A stretch of DNA of 64,000 nucleotides from Bacillota bacterium (GTDB lineage Bacteria > Bacillota > Clostridia > Lachnospirales > CAG-274), in contig JAFYGI010000008.1 in assembly GCA_017543265.1 (NCBI GenBank), positions 35,690 through 99,689 on the forward strand, in the 5' to 3' direction. Shown piece by piece: positions 25,353-33,153 of the stretch. The notes below the pieces were generated by a model. The model was given only the letters and a program-made list of their open reading frames with translations, was not told the origin of the DNA and searched no databases. Both the position numbers and the translations under genes were made by a program. Every line of letters begins with the position of its first letter. Position 1 is the stretch's first letter.

Positions 25353-25735
25353 CACTCCGCAAAACGGCATTTTTTTGGCGTAGAGTGTAAGGGTTAGTTT
25401 ATGGAGGCAAATATTAGTGTCTTTAAGAATTAGAAAACTAGAATTTTCCAAAAAGCACTCCGCAAAACGACACTTTCGTGGTATATAGTGTAAGGGTTAG
25501 TTTATGGAAGTGAATATTAGGAAGTTTAAAAATTAGAAAATTAGAATTTTCCGAAAATCACTCCGCAAAATGCCACTTTTTAGACGTATAGTAGAGGGGT
25601 GAATATAAGAGAAAATTATTTCGCGTGATTATGCGAAAAACCGTAAACATTTTATTAAATATTTGATTTTTTGAAAAATCATACTCCGCAAAACGCCCTT
25701 TTTTAGACATATAGTGTAAGGGTTAAATTACGGCT
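25353..25735 (+). repeat. Four direct repeats, about 104 bp period
   Basis: Units begin ACTCCGCAAAAYGNC at 25353, 25457, 25560 and 25683. The first two share most of a 104-base unit, including TAGTGTAAGGGTTAGTTTATGGA and AATATTAG. The third has diverged after about 40 bases and the fourth keeps ATATAGTGTAAGGGTTA. No open frame runs through them. Iterons of a replication origin or a recombinase/relaxase binding array are possible roles. The whole gap 25023-26158 is gene-free. Confidence 0.75.
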
Positions 25736-25899
25736 GCAACACAGCTGAAAAATTCTGAACTTTGAAAAAGAAAACACGCAAGACAACGGCGATGTAGTAT
25801 AGCAACAAAACGGGTACATTCCTTTGCAAGCGAGCCGCACGGCAAATACGCAAAGACTTCCTTAAATTTTACGGAACGAGCGATAAATATTCTGCCGTA

Positions 25900-26110
25900 A
25901 TACAAATGCTATTTGTGGGCAAAGACCTTGCAAGGGGACAATGATACTTCCGCATAGTCATAGTCCGAGCGTTAAAAGCGTCGCAGGCATTGAGTGCGGT
26001 TCCGATGATGTCGGAAAGGTATGGAAAGCAATGAGCAGCTTCCTATACCTATGGAGCAGTTTCGCAGGCTGCCGCCCGTTTAGTTTAATTATTTGTCTGA
26101 AATTGCTTGT
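25900..26110 (+). other. Structured non-coding region, candidate oriT or RNA
   Basis: Two adjacent hairpins stand out: TTCCGA/TCGGAA around TGATG (26000-26016) and AGGTATGGAA/TTCCTATACCT (26017-26026 with 26040-26050, one bulge). The surrounding sequence from 25740 is less AT-rich than the defence genes and has no gene. A transfer origin for the relaxase or a folded RNA before the recombinase unit would both fit. Confidence 0.35.
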
Positions 26111-26158
26111 ATAGGTCTTTTTTATGGTGTCAAAAATATATTCAAGGGGGTGGGCTGA

Positions 26159-26398
26159 ATGCAAATACAGATAAATAAAAAAATAAAATGTGTAAGTGTT
26201 TGGCTCACTAACGAAGAAAGTCAAAATGCCGAAATTCAGGAACGGTTAAACAACATTTATGCAGAATATAAAAACACAAAATACAAGGTTGCGGTTTTTT
26301 ATTCGGGCAGTGAAAATTTATACGATCTCACAGAGGGATTGATAAAGCATAATAAGCACTTATCCGAAAAAAGTGAAGATGAAGCTGTGGGTTTCTGA
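26159..26398 (+). CDS. Small conserved-looking element protein upstream of the recombinase
   Basis: A 79-residue protein starting at an ATG with a GGGGGTGGG ribosome site. It has a beta-rich first half (IQINKKIKCVSVWLTNEE) and helical stretches, and no motif I recognise. It stands alone between the structured region and the recombinase promoter. In many serine-recombinase elements a small gene beside the integrase encodes the recombination directionality factor needed for excision. That role is possible here but rests only on size and position. Confidence 0.55.
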   Translation: MQIQINKKIKCVSVWLTNEESQNAEIQERLNNIYAEYKNTKYKVAVFYSGSENLYDLTEGLIKHNKHLSEKSEDEAVGF

Positions 26399-26503
26399 TG
26401 GATTGTCAATGTTATATGTACCGGGTATTTTCTTAATATGGCAGCGAGTTATTGTTCAATACTTGATTTCCATAATATAACAGCTGATATTTTTCATTTT
26501 CCC

Positions 26504-26550
26504 TTGAAAATTTTGTCACAATATGTTACAATGTTATCAGTAAGGGGGTG
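26504..26550 (+). promoter_or_regulatory. Recombinase promoter overlapped by an att half-site
   Basis: TTGAAA (26504-26509) and TACAAT (26527-26532) are 17 bases apart, a near-consensus sigma-A promoter. A 22-base segment ending CAATGTTATCAG (26519-26540) matches the attP left arm at 17 of 22 positions and is followed by TAAGGGGG, resembling TGACGGGG after the true arm. It covers the -10 box and the ribosome site, so bound recombinase should block its own expression. A weaker copy (TGTCAATGTTAT) lies at 26404-26415. Confidence 0.7.
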
Positions 26551-26556
26551 TTTGAT

Positions 26557-28743
26557 ATGGCATTGAACATTGCCGGATATTGTAGAATATCTGTTGACGA
26601 TGATTTAGACCAAGACAATACAAGTATAGAAAACCAAGCTGCAATAATCAAAAGATATGTTCAAGAGAATTTTCCAACGGCAAATCTCGAATTTTTCTGT
26701 GACAGAGACAGGTCGGGCTACACATTTGAACAGCGCGAAGACTATCAGAGAATGAGACCGCAGTTGATGAACGGCACATTTAACATTTTGATAATCAAAG
26801 ATTTCAGCCGCTTTTCAAGAAGAAACAGCAAAGGGCTTGTTGAGTTGGAAGATTTAAGAGATGCAGGAGTTAGGATAATCTCAATAGGCGACAGTATTGA
26901 CTATCCTACACAAGATGAGTGGATGGCAATTCAATTTCGCTTTTTGATAAATGAAATGCCTGTTACCGATACAAGCAAGAAAGTAAAAAATGTAATTCGC
27001 CGCAGACAGTCAGACGGTTGTTGGATATGTTCCGTTCCATACGGATATATCATTACCGACACAAAACGAATGACCTTTGAGGTTGATGATATTGCTGCAT
27101 CTGTTGTTAAAGAAATATTTGAATTGTACAGCAAAGGGTGGGGATATAAGAAGATCGCCAATTACCTGACTGAGAAAAAAGTTCCCACACCAAGAATGCT
27201 TGAAAAGTCAAGAAAAGATGCAAAGGGCATCGAAAACAAAATAAAGGCTAAACAGGAATGGAGCATAGTTTCGGTATCGGGAATATTAAGCAACGATTTT
27301 TATATCGGCACTTTGAGACAGGGAAAATACAAAAGGGCAAAAATAAACGGAAAAGATGTAAAAAATGATGAAAGTGAGCATATTGTCTTTGAAAAAAATC
27401 ATGAGCCGATAGTTGACGAGCGATTGTTTATGAAAGTACAGGATATGCTGAAACAGCGTACAAGAGAACATTCCAACTACCGCGGCATCAAAAAATACGA
27501 TACTTCTTATTCGGGATTTTTGTTCTGCGGAGATTGCGGAAGTCCGATGTTTTCGATGAGCCGTCCCGATCTGGCGGCCGCCTATACCTGCGGAACATAT
27601 CACAAACGGGGCTTAAAAGGCTGTACTTCACATCACACAAGAATAGACCTTTTGGATACGCTTTTAAAAAGCTATATACAAATGGTCAAGGAAAATTCAA
27701 TGGATATGATAAGGCAGCTTGAGGCTGCGATAGCAAATGAGCCGATATTTGTAAATCACAACACAAATCTGTTGGATAAATTGGAGCAAGATCTTGAAAG
27801 TGCAAAAGAGCAGTTAAAAGTTTTGTCAAAACAGAAAATGAAAGAAATAATGCGCCGCCCCGAACACGCGGATACCATTGAAGAAATGTATGATGAGATG
27901 GAACAGGAGCAATTAACACTTATCGAAAGTTTAAAGGGGCAAATAACAATAGCTGCCAATAAAAGAAACAGTTTGATAAGTGCAAACCGAAAAGCCAAAA
28001 CAGTAATTGAGATCTTCGATGATATTTTAAACAAAGACACACTCGATAAAAGTGATTTGAGTTTTATTCTTGACAGGATCACTATTTATAATGACCATAT
28101 TGATATTAAACTGAAAGCGGATATTGATATGTTATTAAAGATAAACACCGAGAATACAACACAAATACCTTTGGAGAATGCCGTAAATTTTAAGTTGGGC
28201 ACTAATAGTGAAGATTCGTCACAATATACTTTTTCATATCATGTAAGAAATCAGGGTATGAAGTCTATTAGTGTCAATGTTATCAGTGACGGGGACCCGC
28301 TGGAGATATACACCGACCGCGAGGGAGAAATAATTTTAAAAAAGTATTCACCCATAGGTGAGCTGGGAAGTTTTGCCAAGGAGTATGCGGAAAGTCTGGC
28401 GCAGAGTGCGGGGCACATAACCTGCATCGTGGACAAGGACCAGATAATTGCGGTAAGCGGCGGCAGCCGAAAGGAATTTATGGAAAAGCACATCACGGAC
28501 GAGCTGGAGCAGGTGATAAACAACCGCAGTACGCACATGGCCACACGCAGCGACAGCGATTTTGTGCCCATTGTGGACGACGACCACTCGGACGTATACT
28601 CGGCGGAGCTTATCGTGCCCATTATAAGCGAGGGCGATGTGCTGGGTGCCATAATCATGCTCGGCAACAAGTCCATGGGTGAGGTCGAGGGCAAGCTGGC
28701 GCAGACGGCGGCGGGCTTTATCGGCAGACAAATGGAAAATTGA
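26557..28743 (+). CDS. Large serine recombinase, fused in frame to the SpoVT C-terminal part
   Basis: A 728-residue reading frame. Residues 1-578 are a large serine recombinase: resolvase-type catalytic domain with nucleophile Ser12 in IAGYCRISVDD, the Recombinase domain (about 150-290), a zinc ribbon CGDCGSPM...YTCGTYHKRGLKGC (about 320-360) and a coiled coil (about 385-470). Residues 579-728 are SpoVT residues 31-180, because the frame passes through the attR core without a stop. After excision the same gene would end with 38 other residues (13377-13490), giving 616 residues. The ATG at 26557 is chosen over GTG 26548 because AAGGGGGTG precedes it properly. It presumably drives integration and, with a helper, excision. 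Confidence 0.92.
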   Translation: MALNIAGYCRISVDDDLDQDNTSIENQAAIIKRYVQENFPTANLEFFCDRDRSGYTFEQREDYQRMRPQLMNGTFNILIIKDFSRFSRRNSKGLVELEDLRDAGVRIISIGDSIDYPTQDEWMAIQFRFLINEMPVTDTSKKVKNVIRRRQSDGCWICSVPYGYIITDTKRMTFEVDDIAASVVKEIFELYSKGWGYKKIANYLTEKKVPTPRMLEKSRKDAKGIENKIKAKQEWSIVSVSGILSNDFYIGTLRQGKYKRAKINGKDVKNDESEHIVFEKNHEPIVDERLFMKVQDMLKQRTREHSNYRGIKKYDTSYSGFLFCGDCGSPMFSMSRPDLAAAYTCGTYHKRGLKGCTSHHTRIDLLDTLLKSYIQMVKENSMDMIRQLEAAIANEPIFVNHNTNLLDKLEQDLESAKEQLKVLSKQKMKEIMRRPEHADTIEEMYDEMEQEQLTLIESLKGQITIAANKRNSLISANRKAKTVIEIFDDILNKDTLDKSDLSFILDRITIYNDHIDIKLKADIDMLLKINTENTTQIPLENAVNFKLGTNSEDSSQYTFSYHVRNQGMKSISVNVISDGDPLEIYTDREGEIILKKYSPIGELGSFAKEYAESLAQSAGHITCIVDKDQIIAVSGGSRKEFMEKHITDELEQVINNRSTHMATRSDSDFVPIVDDDHSDVYSAELIVPIISEGDVLGAIIMLGNKSMGEVEGKLAQTAAGFIGRQMEN
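28265..28302 (+). other. attR: left arm of attP plus core repeat
   Basis: The 22-base arm at 28265-28286 (ending GTCAATGTTATCAG), the spacer TGAC and the core GGGGACCCGCTG (28291-28302) lead into the chromosomal spoVT 3' part. The arm is the inverted partner of 13389-13410. In the rebuilt attP the two arms are 16 bases apart and the GA of the core is the exact centre. Confidence 0.88.
28291..28743 (+). pseudogene. spoVT: spoVT 3' part (codons 31-180), separated from its start
   Basis: From the core repeat onward the frame reads GDPLEIYTDREGEIILKKYSP, then the GAF domain and the ending MGEVEGKLAQTAAGFIGRQMEN, closely like the end of Bacillus SpoVT. It has no start of its own and is now translated, if at all, as the tail of the recombinase. 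Together with 13287-13376 it forms a complete 180-codon spoVT. The base composition returns here to that of the chromosome. A terminator follows directly. Confidence 0.9.
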
Positions 28744-28746
28744 TAA

Positions 28747-28773
28747 AAAAAGGAGCCGCGAAGGCTCCTTTTT
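28747..28773. terminator. Bidirectional terminator between spoVT and hpf
   Basis: A perfect 11-bp stem, AAAAAGGAGCC (28747-28757) with GGCTCCTTTTT (28763-28773) around GCGAA, serving both converging genes. Confidence 0.9.
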
Positions 28774-28795
28774 GTGTAACCGGACAATTATATTA

Positions 28796-29329
28796 TCAGA
28801 TCTCGGGCTCTATCAAGCCGTATCTGCCGTCTCGTCTTTTATATACAACCGCAACATCGTCGGTATCGGAATTAAGGAAAACAAAGAAATTGTGGCCCAA
28901 CAGCTCCATCTCCATAACGGCTTCTTCCGCATCCATGGGTTTTACGGGTATGTGCTTGTTTCTTACTATCTCGATACCCTCGTTTTCGACATCGTCGTCA
29001 CCAAAGGCACCAAGCTCCTCGATAAAGCCGGGATTTTGCTTAGCCTTGTCTTTCAGGCGCGATTTATATCTCACCATCTGGCTTTCAAGTATATCTACCA
29101 CTTCGTCGATAGCAGCCATCATGTCATCCTTGGTCACCTCTGCGCGAAGTATACGCTTGGGCAATTTGACCGTTACCTCCGCGGTGTTGTCAAGCCTTAT
29201 GACTGTCAGCTTAACTACCGTTTCGGCATCTTCGGGGATCAATTTCGATATCCTGTTAAGCTTTGCCGATATCTTGTTCTGGAAGTTTTCCGTAAGGTCT
29301 AAACCTTTGCCAATAAATGTGTAACGCAT
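28796..29329 (-). CDS. hpf: Ribosome hibernation promoting factor, long form
   Basis: A 177-residue long-form HPF. The N-terminal half (about residues 1-100) is the ribosome-binding fold (RYTFIGKGLDLTENFQNKI). The C-terminal 55 residues (IVRNKHIPVKPMDAEEAVMEMELLGHNFFVFLN) are the dimerization domain that pairs two ribosomes into inactive 100S particles in stationary phase. ATG 29329 is chosen because AGGAG lies nine bases upstream. The 18-codon-longer alternatives lack a ribosome site. It is a single gene converging on spoVT. The 294-base upstream gap to the DUF896 gene holds its promoter region and nothing else recognised. Confidence 0.93.
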   Translation of the reverse strand: MRYTFIGKGLDLTENFQNKISAKLNRISKLIPEDAETVVKLTVIRLDNTAEVTVKLPKRILRAEVTKDDMMAAIDEVVDILESQMVRYKSRLKDKAKQNPGFIEELGAFGDDDVENEGIEIVRNKHIPVKPMDAEEAVMEMELLGHNFFVFLNSDTDDVAVVYKRRDGRYGLIEPEI

Positions 29330-29552
29330 AATCTCAACTCCTGTTCTTAGGGTCATGCACCCTGTTGTAATAATATCCGAGGAGTATGTACATCCCGTCC
29401 GGAGTAAAATACCCCAACGATATTATACTTAAATATTTCTGCATAAAGTTATAAAATCCTTTTTGATTTTCAAAGAAAAATTGCACAAATTACAGCGGGC
29501 GGTATTTGGCCTGTTTTAGCCGCGGCGGAAATATTTTTTCACGCGCGACCGA

Positions 29553-29581
29553 TTGACGGCACGGGGGCTTTGTGCTATAAT
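29553..29581 (+). promoter_or_regulatory. Promoter for the DUF896-glycosyltransferase operon
   Basis: TTGACG (29553-29558), 17-base spacer, TATAAT (29576-29581), a near-consensus sigma-A promoter about 40 bases before the ATG at 29624. Confidence 0.75.
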
Positions 29582-29623
29582 TACAATGAGGTAATATAAT
29601 TGAAAGTGAACGAAGGCGAAAAA

Positions 29624-29824
29624 ATGAAGGAACTTATAGAAAAAATAAACCTGCTTGCCCGCAAAAGCAAGACCGTGGGGCTTACTCCCGCGGAGGCCGA
29701 GGAGCAGAAAAAGCTCCGTGCGGAATATTTAAGGCTTTTCCGCGAGGGCTTTAAGAAAAACTATCTTGACAATATGTATTTTGTGGACGAAAACGGCAAC
29801 GAAACGAAGATAAACCCCAAATGA
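29624..29824 (+). CDS. DUF896 family protein (YnzC-like)
   Basis: A 66-residue member of the DUF896 (UPF0291) family, recognisable by KELIEKINLLARKSKTVGLTPAEAEEQKKLRAEYLRLFREGFKKN. Such proteins are small helical hairpins widespread in Firmicutes, with no firm function. The Bacillus relative YnzC lies in the SOS-regulated yneA region. The ATG at 29624 is preferred over a TTG at 29600. Its stop overlaps the next gene by four bases (ATGA), so it is co-translated with the glycosyltransferases. That link is unusual and probably positional. Confidence 0.85.
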   Translation: MKELIEKINLLARKSKTVGLTPAEAEEQKKLRAEYLRLFREGFKKNYLDNMYFVDENGNETKINPK

Positions 29825-30675
29825 CACAGCTATCCATAATAATAGTAAACTACAACACCAAGGCGCTGACGGAGCAGACGATACAGGCTGTCTTTGACAC
29901 AACGCACAAAACAGAATATGAGATCATCGTGGCCGACAATTCATCGGACAAGACGCTGGCCTATGCAAGCGGCGACCCGCGCGTAAAGGTCATTGAGGAT
30001 GTGGAAAACCGCGGCTTTGGCTATGCCTGCAACGTGGGCGCGGCGATGGCCCGCGGACGGTATGTGCTTTTTTTGAATTCCGATACCGTAATGCAGGAGG
30101 GCACGCTTGACAAATGTGTTGCCTACATGGACGAAAATGCGGACATCGGCTGTCTCGGCATACGCACGCTTTTGCGTGACGGTACCCTTGACCACGGCTG
30201 TAAGCGCGGTTTTCCGACCCCGATGAACAGCTTTTGCTATGTTACGCATCTGGACAGGCTTTTCCCGAAAAGCAGGCTTGCGGGCGGCTACCGCATGAGC
30301 TATATCGACGAGCATGAGACTGCCGATGTGGACAGCGTGAGCGGTGCATTTATGCTTATGCCGAAGGCCTTGTTTGACAAAAGCGGCGGCTTTGACGAGA
30401 GTATTTTTATGTACGGCGAGGATATAGACCTGTGCTACCGCGTAAAGCTGATGGGGTACAGGGTGGTGTACTATGCCGAGGGGCTTATGATACATCTGAA
30501 AGGCCAAAGCGGCCTTAACACCAAAAACACCGTGGTAATAAGGCATTTCCGCGACGGCATAAAAAGGTTTTATGACAAGTATTATATTGACAAATACAAT
30601 TTTTTGGTCACGTTTCTGATGCACACCGCGATTGATCTGCGGTATTATGTTGCGCTGATACGCGCGAGGTTTTAA
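29821..30675 (+). CDS. Glycosyltransferase family 2 (rhamnosyltransferase-like)
   Basis: A 284-residue inverting GT-A enzyme. The nucleotide-sugar fold is marked by LSIIIVNYNTKALTEQTI, IIVADNSSD and the metal-binding LNSDT (residues about 84-88). GGFDESIFMYGEDIDLCYRVKLMGYRVVYY is the typical C-terminal acceptor-side signature of rhamnosyltransferase-like members such as WbbL. It is the first of three family 2 enzymes in tandem, the next starting two bases after its stop. The set probably builds a cell-surface polysaccharide, but donor and acceptor cannot be read from sequence. Confidence 0.88.
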   Translation: MTQLSIIIVNYNTKALTEQTIQAVFDTTHKTEYEIIVADNSSDKTLAYASGDPRVKVIEDVENRGFGYACNVGAAMARGRYVLFLNSDTVMQEGTLDKCVAYMDENADIGCLGIRTLLRDGTLDHGCKRGFPTPMNSFCYVTHLDRLFPKSRLAGGYRMSYIDEHETADVDSVSGAFMLMPKALFDKSGGFDESIFMYGEDIDLCYRVKLMGYRVVYYAEGLMIHLKGQSGLNTKNTVVIRHFRDGIKRFYDKYYIDKYNFLVTFLMHTAIDLRYYVALIRARF

Positions 30676-30676
30676 A

Positions 30677-31585
30677 ATGGTCGATATACTTATGGCCGTT
30701 TTTAACGGCGAAAATTTTCTTGCACAACAGCTGGAGTCCCTGATGTCACAGGACTTTGACGGCTTTCGCCTTATTGCCTGCGACGACGGCTCATCGGACG
30801 GGTCGCGGGATATACTTGAGGCGTTCGGGGCGCGTTTTCCCGACAGGATAAAAACGGTCTATAACGATAAAAACGTCGGGGTCAGGGAAAACTTTTTTGC
30901 GCTTATGGCGCTTTCCGATGCGGAGTATATCATGTTTTGCGATCAGGACGATGTATGGGACAGCGGCAAGGTGCAAAAAACGCTTGATGTCATGCGCCAA
31001 AACGAGTATGGCGGCCCGCTTCTGGTGCACGCCGATATGCGCGTTGTGGACAGCGGCGGTGCGCAGCTCGCGCCGTCGTTCAACAAAATGCAGTCCATAG
31101 ACCCAAGAAAAAACACGCTTAATGCGCTGCTTGCGCAAAACACGGTCACGGGCTGTACCGTGATGATAAACAGGGCGCTTGCGGATATAGTCAAAAAGCC
31201 CTGCTGCGATACCCTGCACGATTGGTGGCTTGCGCTCACGGCGGCGGCTCTCGGCAGGATAGTTTATCTGCCCGAGCAGGTGATGGACTACAGGCGGCAC
31301 GGGGCAAATGTGCGCGGTGCGCGTGATATGTCCGATGCGGGGTATATAATGGGGCGTGCGCTGGACAGCAGCGATGCGCGGGCAAAAATCAGGCTCGGCT
31401 ACGCCCAGAGCGCGGAGCTTGCGCGGCTGTACGCGGACAAACTGGACGAGCGGCAGCAAAAAATGCTGCTGGACTTCGGTGCCTGCCTTAATAAAAATAA
31501 GCTTGGCAGGCTTGCGGCAACGGCAAAATACCGTATATGGAAGCAGGGTCTCGTAAGGAAACTGGGACAGCTTTTTTATTTATAA
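30677..31585 (+). CDS. Glycosyltransferase family 2
   Basis: A 302-residue GT-A enzyme. It has VDILMAVFNGENFLAQQLESL, the donor-site motif CDDGSSDGSRDIL and the later FCDQDDVWDSGKV, which is the DxD-containing segment of the rhamnosyl/galactosyl transferase subgroup. HDWWLALTAAALGRIVYLPE near residue 180 is also typical. It starts two bases after the preceding enzyme and lies 24 bases before the next, in the same operon. Function in surface glycan assembly is inferred from family and neighbours. Confidence 0.88.
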   Translation: MVDILMAVFNGENFLAQQLESLMSQDFDGFRLIACDDGSSDGSRDILEAFGARFPDRIKTVYNDKNVGVRENFFALMALSDAEYIMFCDQDDVWDSGKVQKTLDVMRQNEYGGPLLVHADMRVVDSGGAQLAPSFNKMQSIDPRKNTLNALLAQNTVTGCTVMINRALADIVKKPCCDTLHDWWLALTAAALGRIVYLPEQVMDYRRHGANVRGARDMSDAGYIMGRALDSSDARAKIRLGYAQSAELARLYADKLDERQQKMLLDFGACLNKNKLGRLAATAKYRIWKQGLVRKLGQLFYL

Positions 31586-31609
31586 AATCAGTGAGACAAG
31601 GGAATAAAA

Positions 31610-33115
31610 ATGGGAAAGATAAAAAATTATTCGGACGAATACGGCATACCTGCCCTTATAGCACAGGGGATACGCCAAATGCGCTATAAAAGCAGGGCGG
31701 CAAATTATCTTAAGGAAAATGCGCTGACTGCCGAGGACATAAAGCAGCAAAAGGAGACCGACTACAAGGAGCAGGTGCTTATAAGCATTGTCGTGCCCGT
31801 GTGCAACACGCCCGAGGTCTATCTGCGCGAGATGATAGAGTCGGTGCTGGAGCAGACCTATTACAACTGGGAACTTTGCATTGCCGACGGCAGCGACGGC
31901 GACCACGGCTATGTCAAAAACATAATAAAGGGCTATATGGAGCTGGACGGCAGGATAAAATACACCTGTCTTAACTCAAACCGCGGTATCGTCGGCAATA
32001 CGCAGGCCGCAATAAAGCTGGCGGAGGGCGACTATATCGGGCTTTTGGACCATGACGATGCGCTTGCGCCCAATGCGCTGTACGAGTGCAGACGTGCCAT
32101 AAACCGCGGCGCGGATGTGATGTACTCGGACGAGGTGACGGTGGATCAGAACCTTAACAAGCCGAGAATCATACATTTTAAACCGGATTTTTCGCCTGTC
32201 AACCTTCTTGCACAAAATTATATATGTCATTTTCTGGTATTTAAAAGCGAGCTTTACAAAAAGTTCGGCCTGAGGACGGGCTATGAGGGCGCACAGGACT
32301 ATGACCTTGTTTTAAGGCTTACCGACAATGCCGCAAGGGTGGTACACATTCCCAAGGTGCTGTATTACTGGCGCAGGCACAGGACATCGGCCGCATCGGG
32401 GGCAGAGGCAAAGCCCTACACCGTTGAGGCGGGCAGAAAGGCCGTGCAGAGCTTTCTGGACAGCATAGGCTGTGACGGCGTTGTAAGCGCCTATAACGAT
32501 ATGACGCTTTATCAGACCGATTTTTACACCGACAGCGAGGTCGCACCCGTGTCCAAGCCGAATAATTTCAGCGTTGAGGCGGCGTTTGAAAAGGCGGATT
32601 TTGTCTATATCTGCGAAAAACAGCTTGCACCCGTCAGCGAAGAGAGCATACACCAGCTTTTGATGTATGCACAGCTTGAAAACGTGGCTGTCGTGGGCGG
32701 CATCACACTTTACCGCGGCAGGATAACGGGCGGCGCATACCGCATGGATGCGGACGAATATCTCACACCCGTCTACAGGGGCAGACTCAGCGGCCCCGGC
32801 TATATGCGCAGGCTGCTGATGGCGCAGAATGTTACCGCCCTTGCCAATACGGGCGTGATAATAACCAAAGAGGTGTTTACCGAGCTTAAGGGCTTTGACG
32901 AGCGTTTGAGGGATAAGGAGCGTATAGCGGATTTTTGTATGCGTGCATGGCAGGCGGGCTATGATGTTGTGTTTGACCCGTTTGCAAAGTTTATGTATAA
33001 AAAAAGACCGAAAAAGGAGCGCAAAATATCCGCACTTTTCAAAAGCAAGTGGAAGGATACGGTCATCCGTGACGACCCGTATTTCAGCGAGGATTGTGTG
33101 TGGTATCAAAGCTGA
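31610..33115 (+). CDS. Glycosyltransferase family 2, long form
   Basis: A 501-residue protein. An N-terminal 60-residue helical part precedes the GT-A domain (ISIVVPVCNTPEVYLREMIESVLEQTYYNW, then the DxD-bearing GLLDHDDALAPNAL at about residues 143-156 and GAQDYDLVLRLTD). The C-terminal 180 residues look like a second, degenerate GT-A domain (NVAVVGGITLYRGRITG, GFDERLRDKERIADFCMRAWQAGYDVVFDP), as in O-antigen glycosyltransferases with paired domains. It ends the three-enzyme operon, and a strong terminator follows. The product is probably a surface polysaccharide. Confidence 0.87.
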   Translation: MGKIKNYSDEYGIPALIAQGIRQMRYKSRAANYLKENALTAEDIKQQKETDYKEQVLISIVVPVCNTPEVYLREMIESVLEQTYYNWELCIADGSDGDHGYVKNIIKGYMELDGRIKYTCLNSNRGIVGNTQAAIKLAEGDYIGLLDHDDALAPNALYECRRAINRGADVMYSDEVTVDQNLNKPRIIHFKPDFSPVNLLAQNYICHFLVFKSELYKKFGLRTGYEGAQDYDLVLRLTDNAARVVHIPKVLYYWRRHRTSAASGAEAKPYTVEAGRKAVQSFLDSIGCDGVVSAYNDMTLYQTDFYTDSEVAPVSKPNNFSVEAAFEKADFVYICEKQLAPVSEESIHQLLMYAQLENVAVVGGITLYRGRITGGAYRMDADEYLTPVYRGRLSGPGYMRRLLMAQNVTALANTGVIITKEVFTELKGFDERLRDKERIADFCMRAWQAGYDVVFDPFAKFMYKKRPKKERKISALFKSKWKDTVIRDDPYFSEDCVWYQS

Positions 33116-33153
33116 AAGGTCATTAAGCGGACTGTGATAAATACAAAATGTAA

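Larger units (their letters stand above)
13377..28302 (+). mobile_element. 14.9-kb serine-recombinase element inserted in spoVT
   Basis: The ends are a 12-bp direct repeat GGGGACCCGCTG (13377-13388 and 28291-28302), 14,914 bases apart, each within spoVT sequence and in the same reading frame. Contents in order: RepA-like initiator, unknown gene, MobC, relaxase, retron-like reverse transcriptase/ncRNA/OLD ATPase, HEPN-motif protein, MmeI-like restriction-methylase (one internal stop), DUF1016 nuclease, a direct-repeat array and a large serine recombinase. Base composition is visibly more AT-rich than the flanks, especially at 17.3-21.2 kb. The gene set fits an integrative mobilizable element with a plasmid-like replication gene. 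No conjugation (type IV secretion) genes are present, so transfer would need a helper. Confidence 0.93.

Noticed and set aside
25353..25735. CRISPR-like array
   Set aside because: The repeat period is about 104 bases, the regions between the starts are themselves similar, only four units exist, and no cas genes are near.
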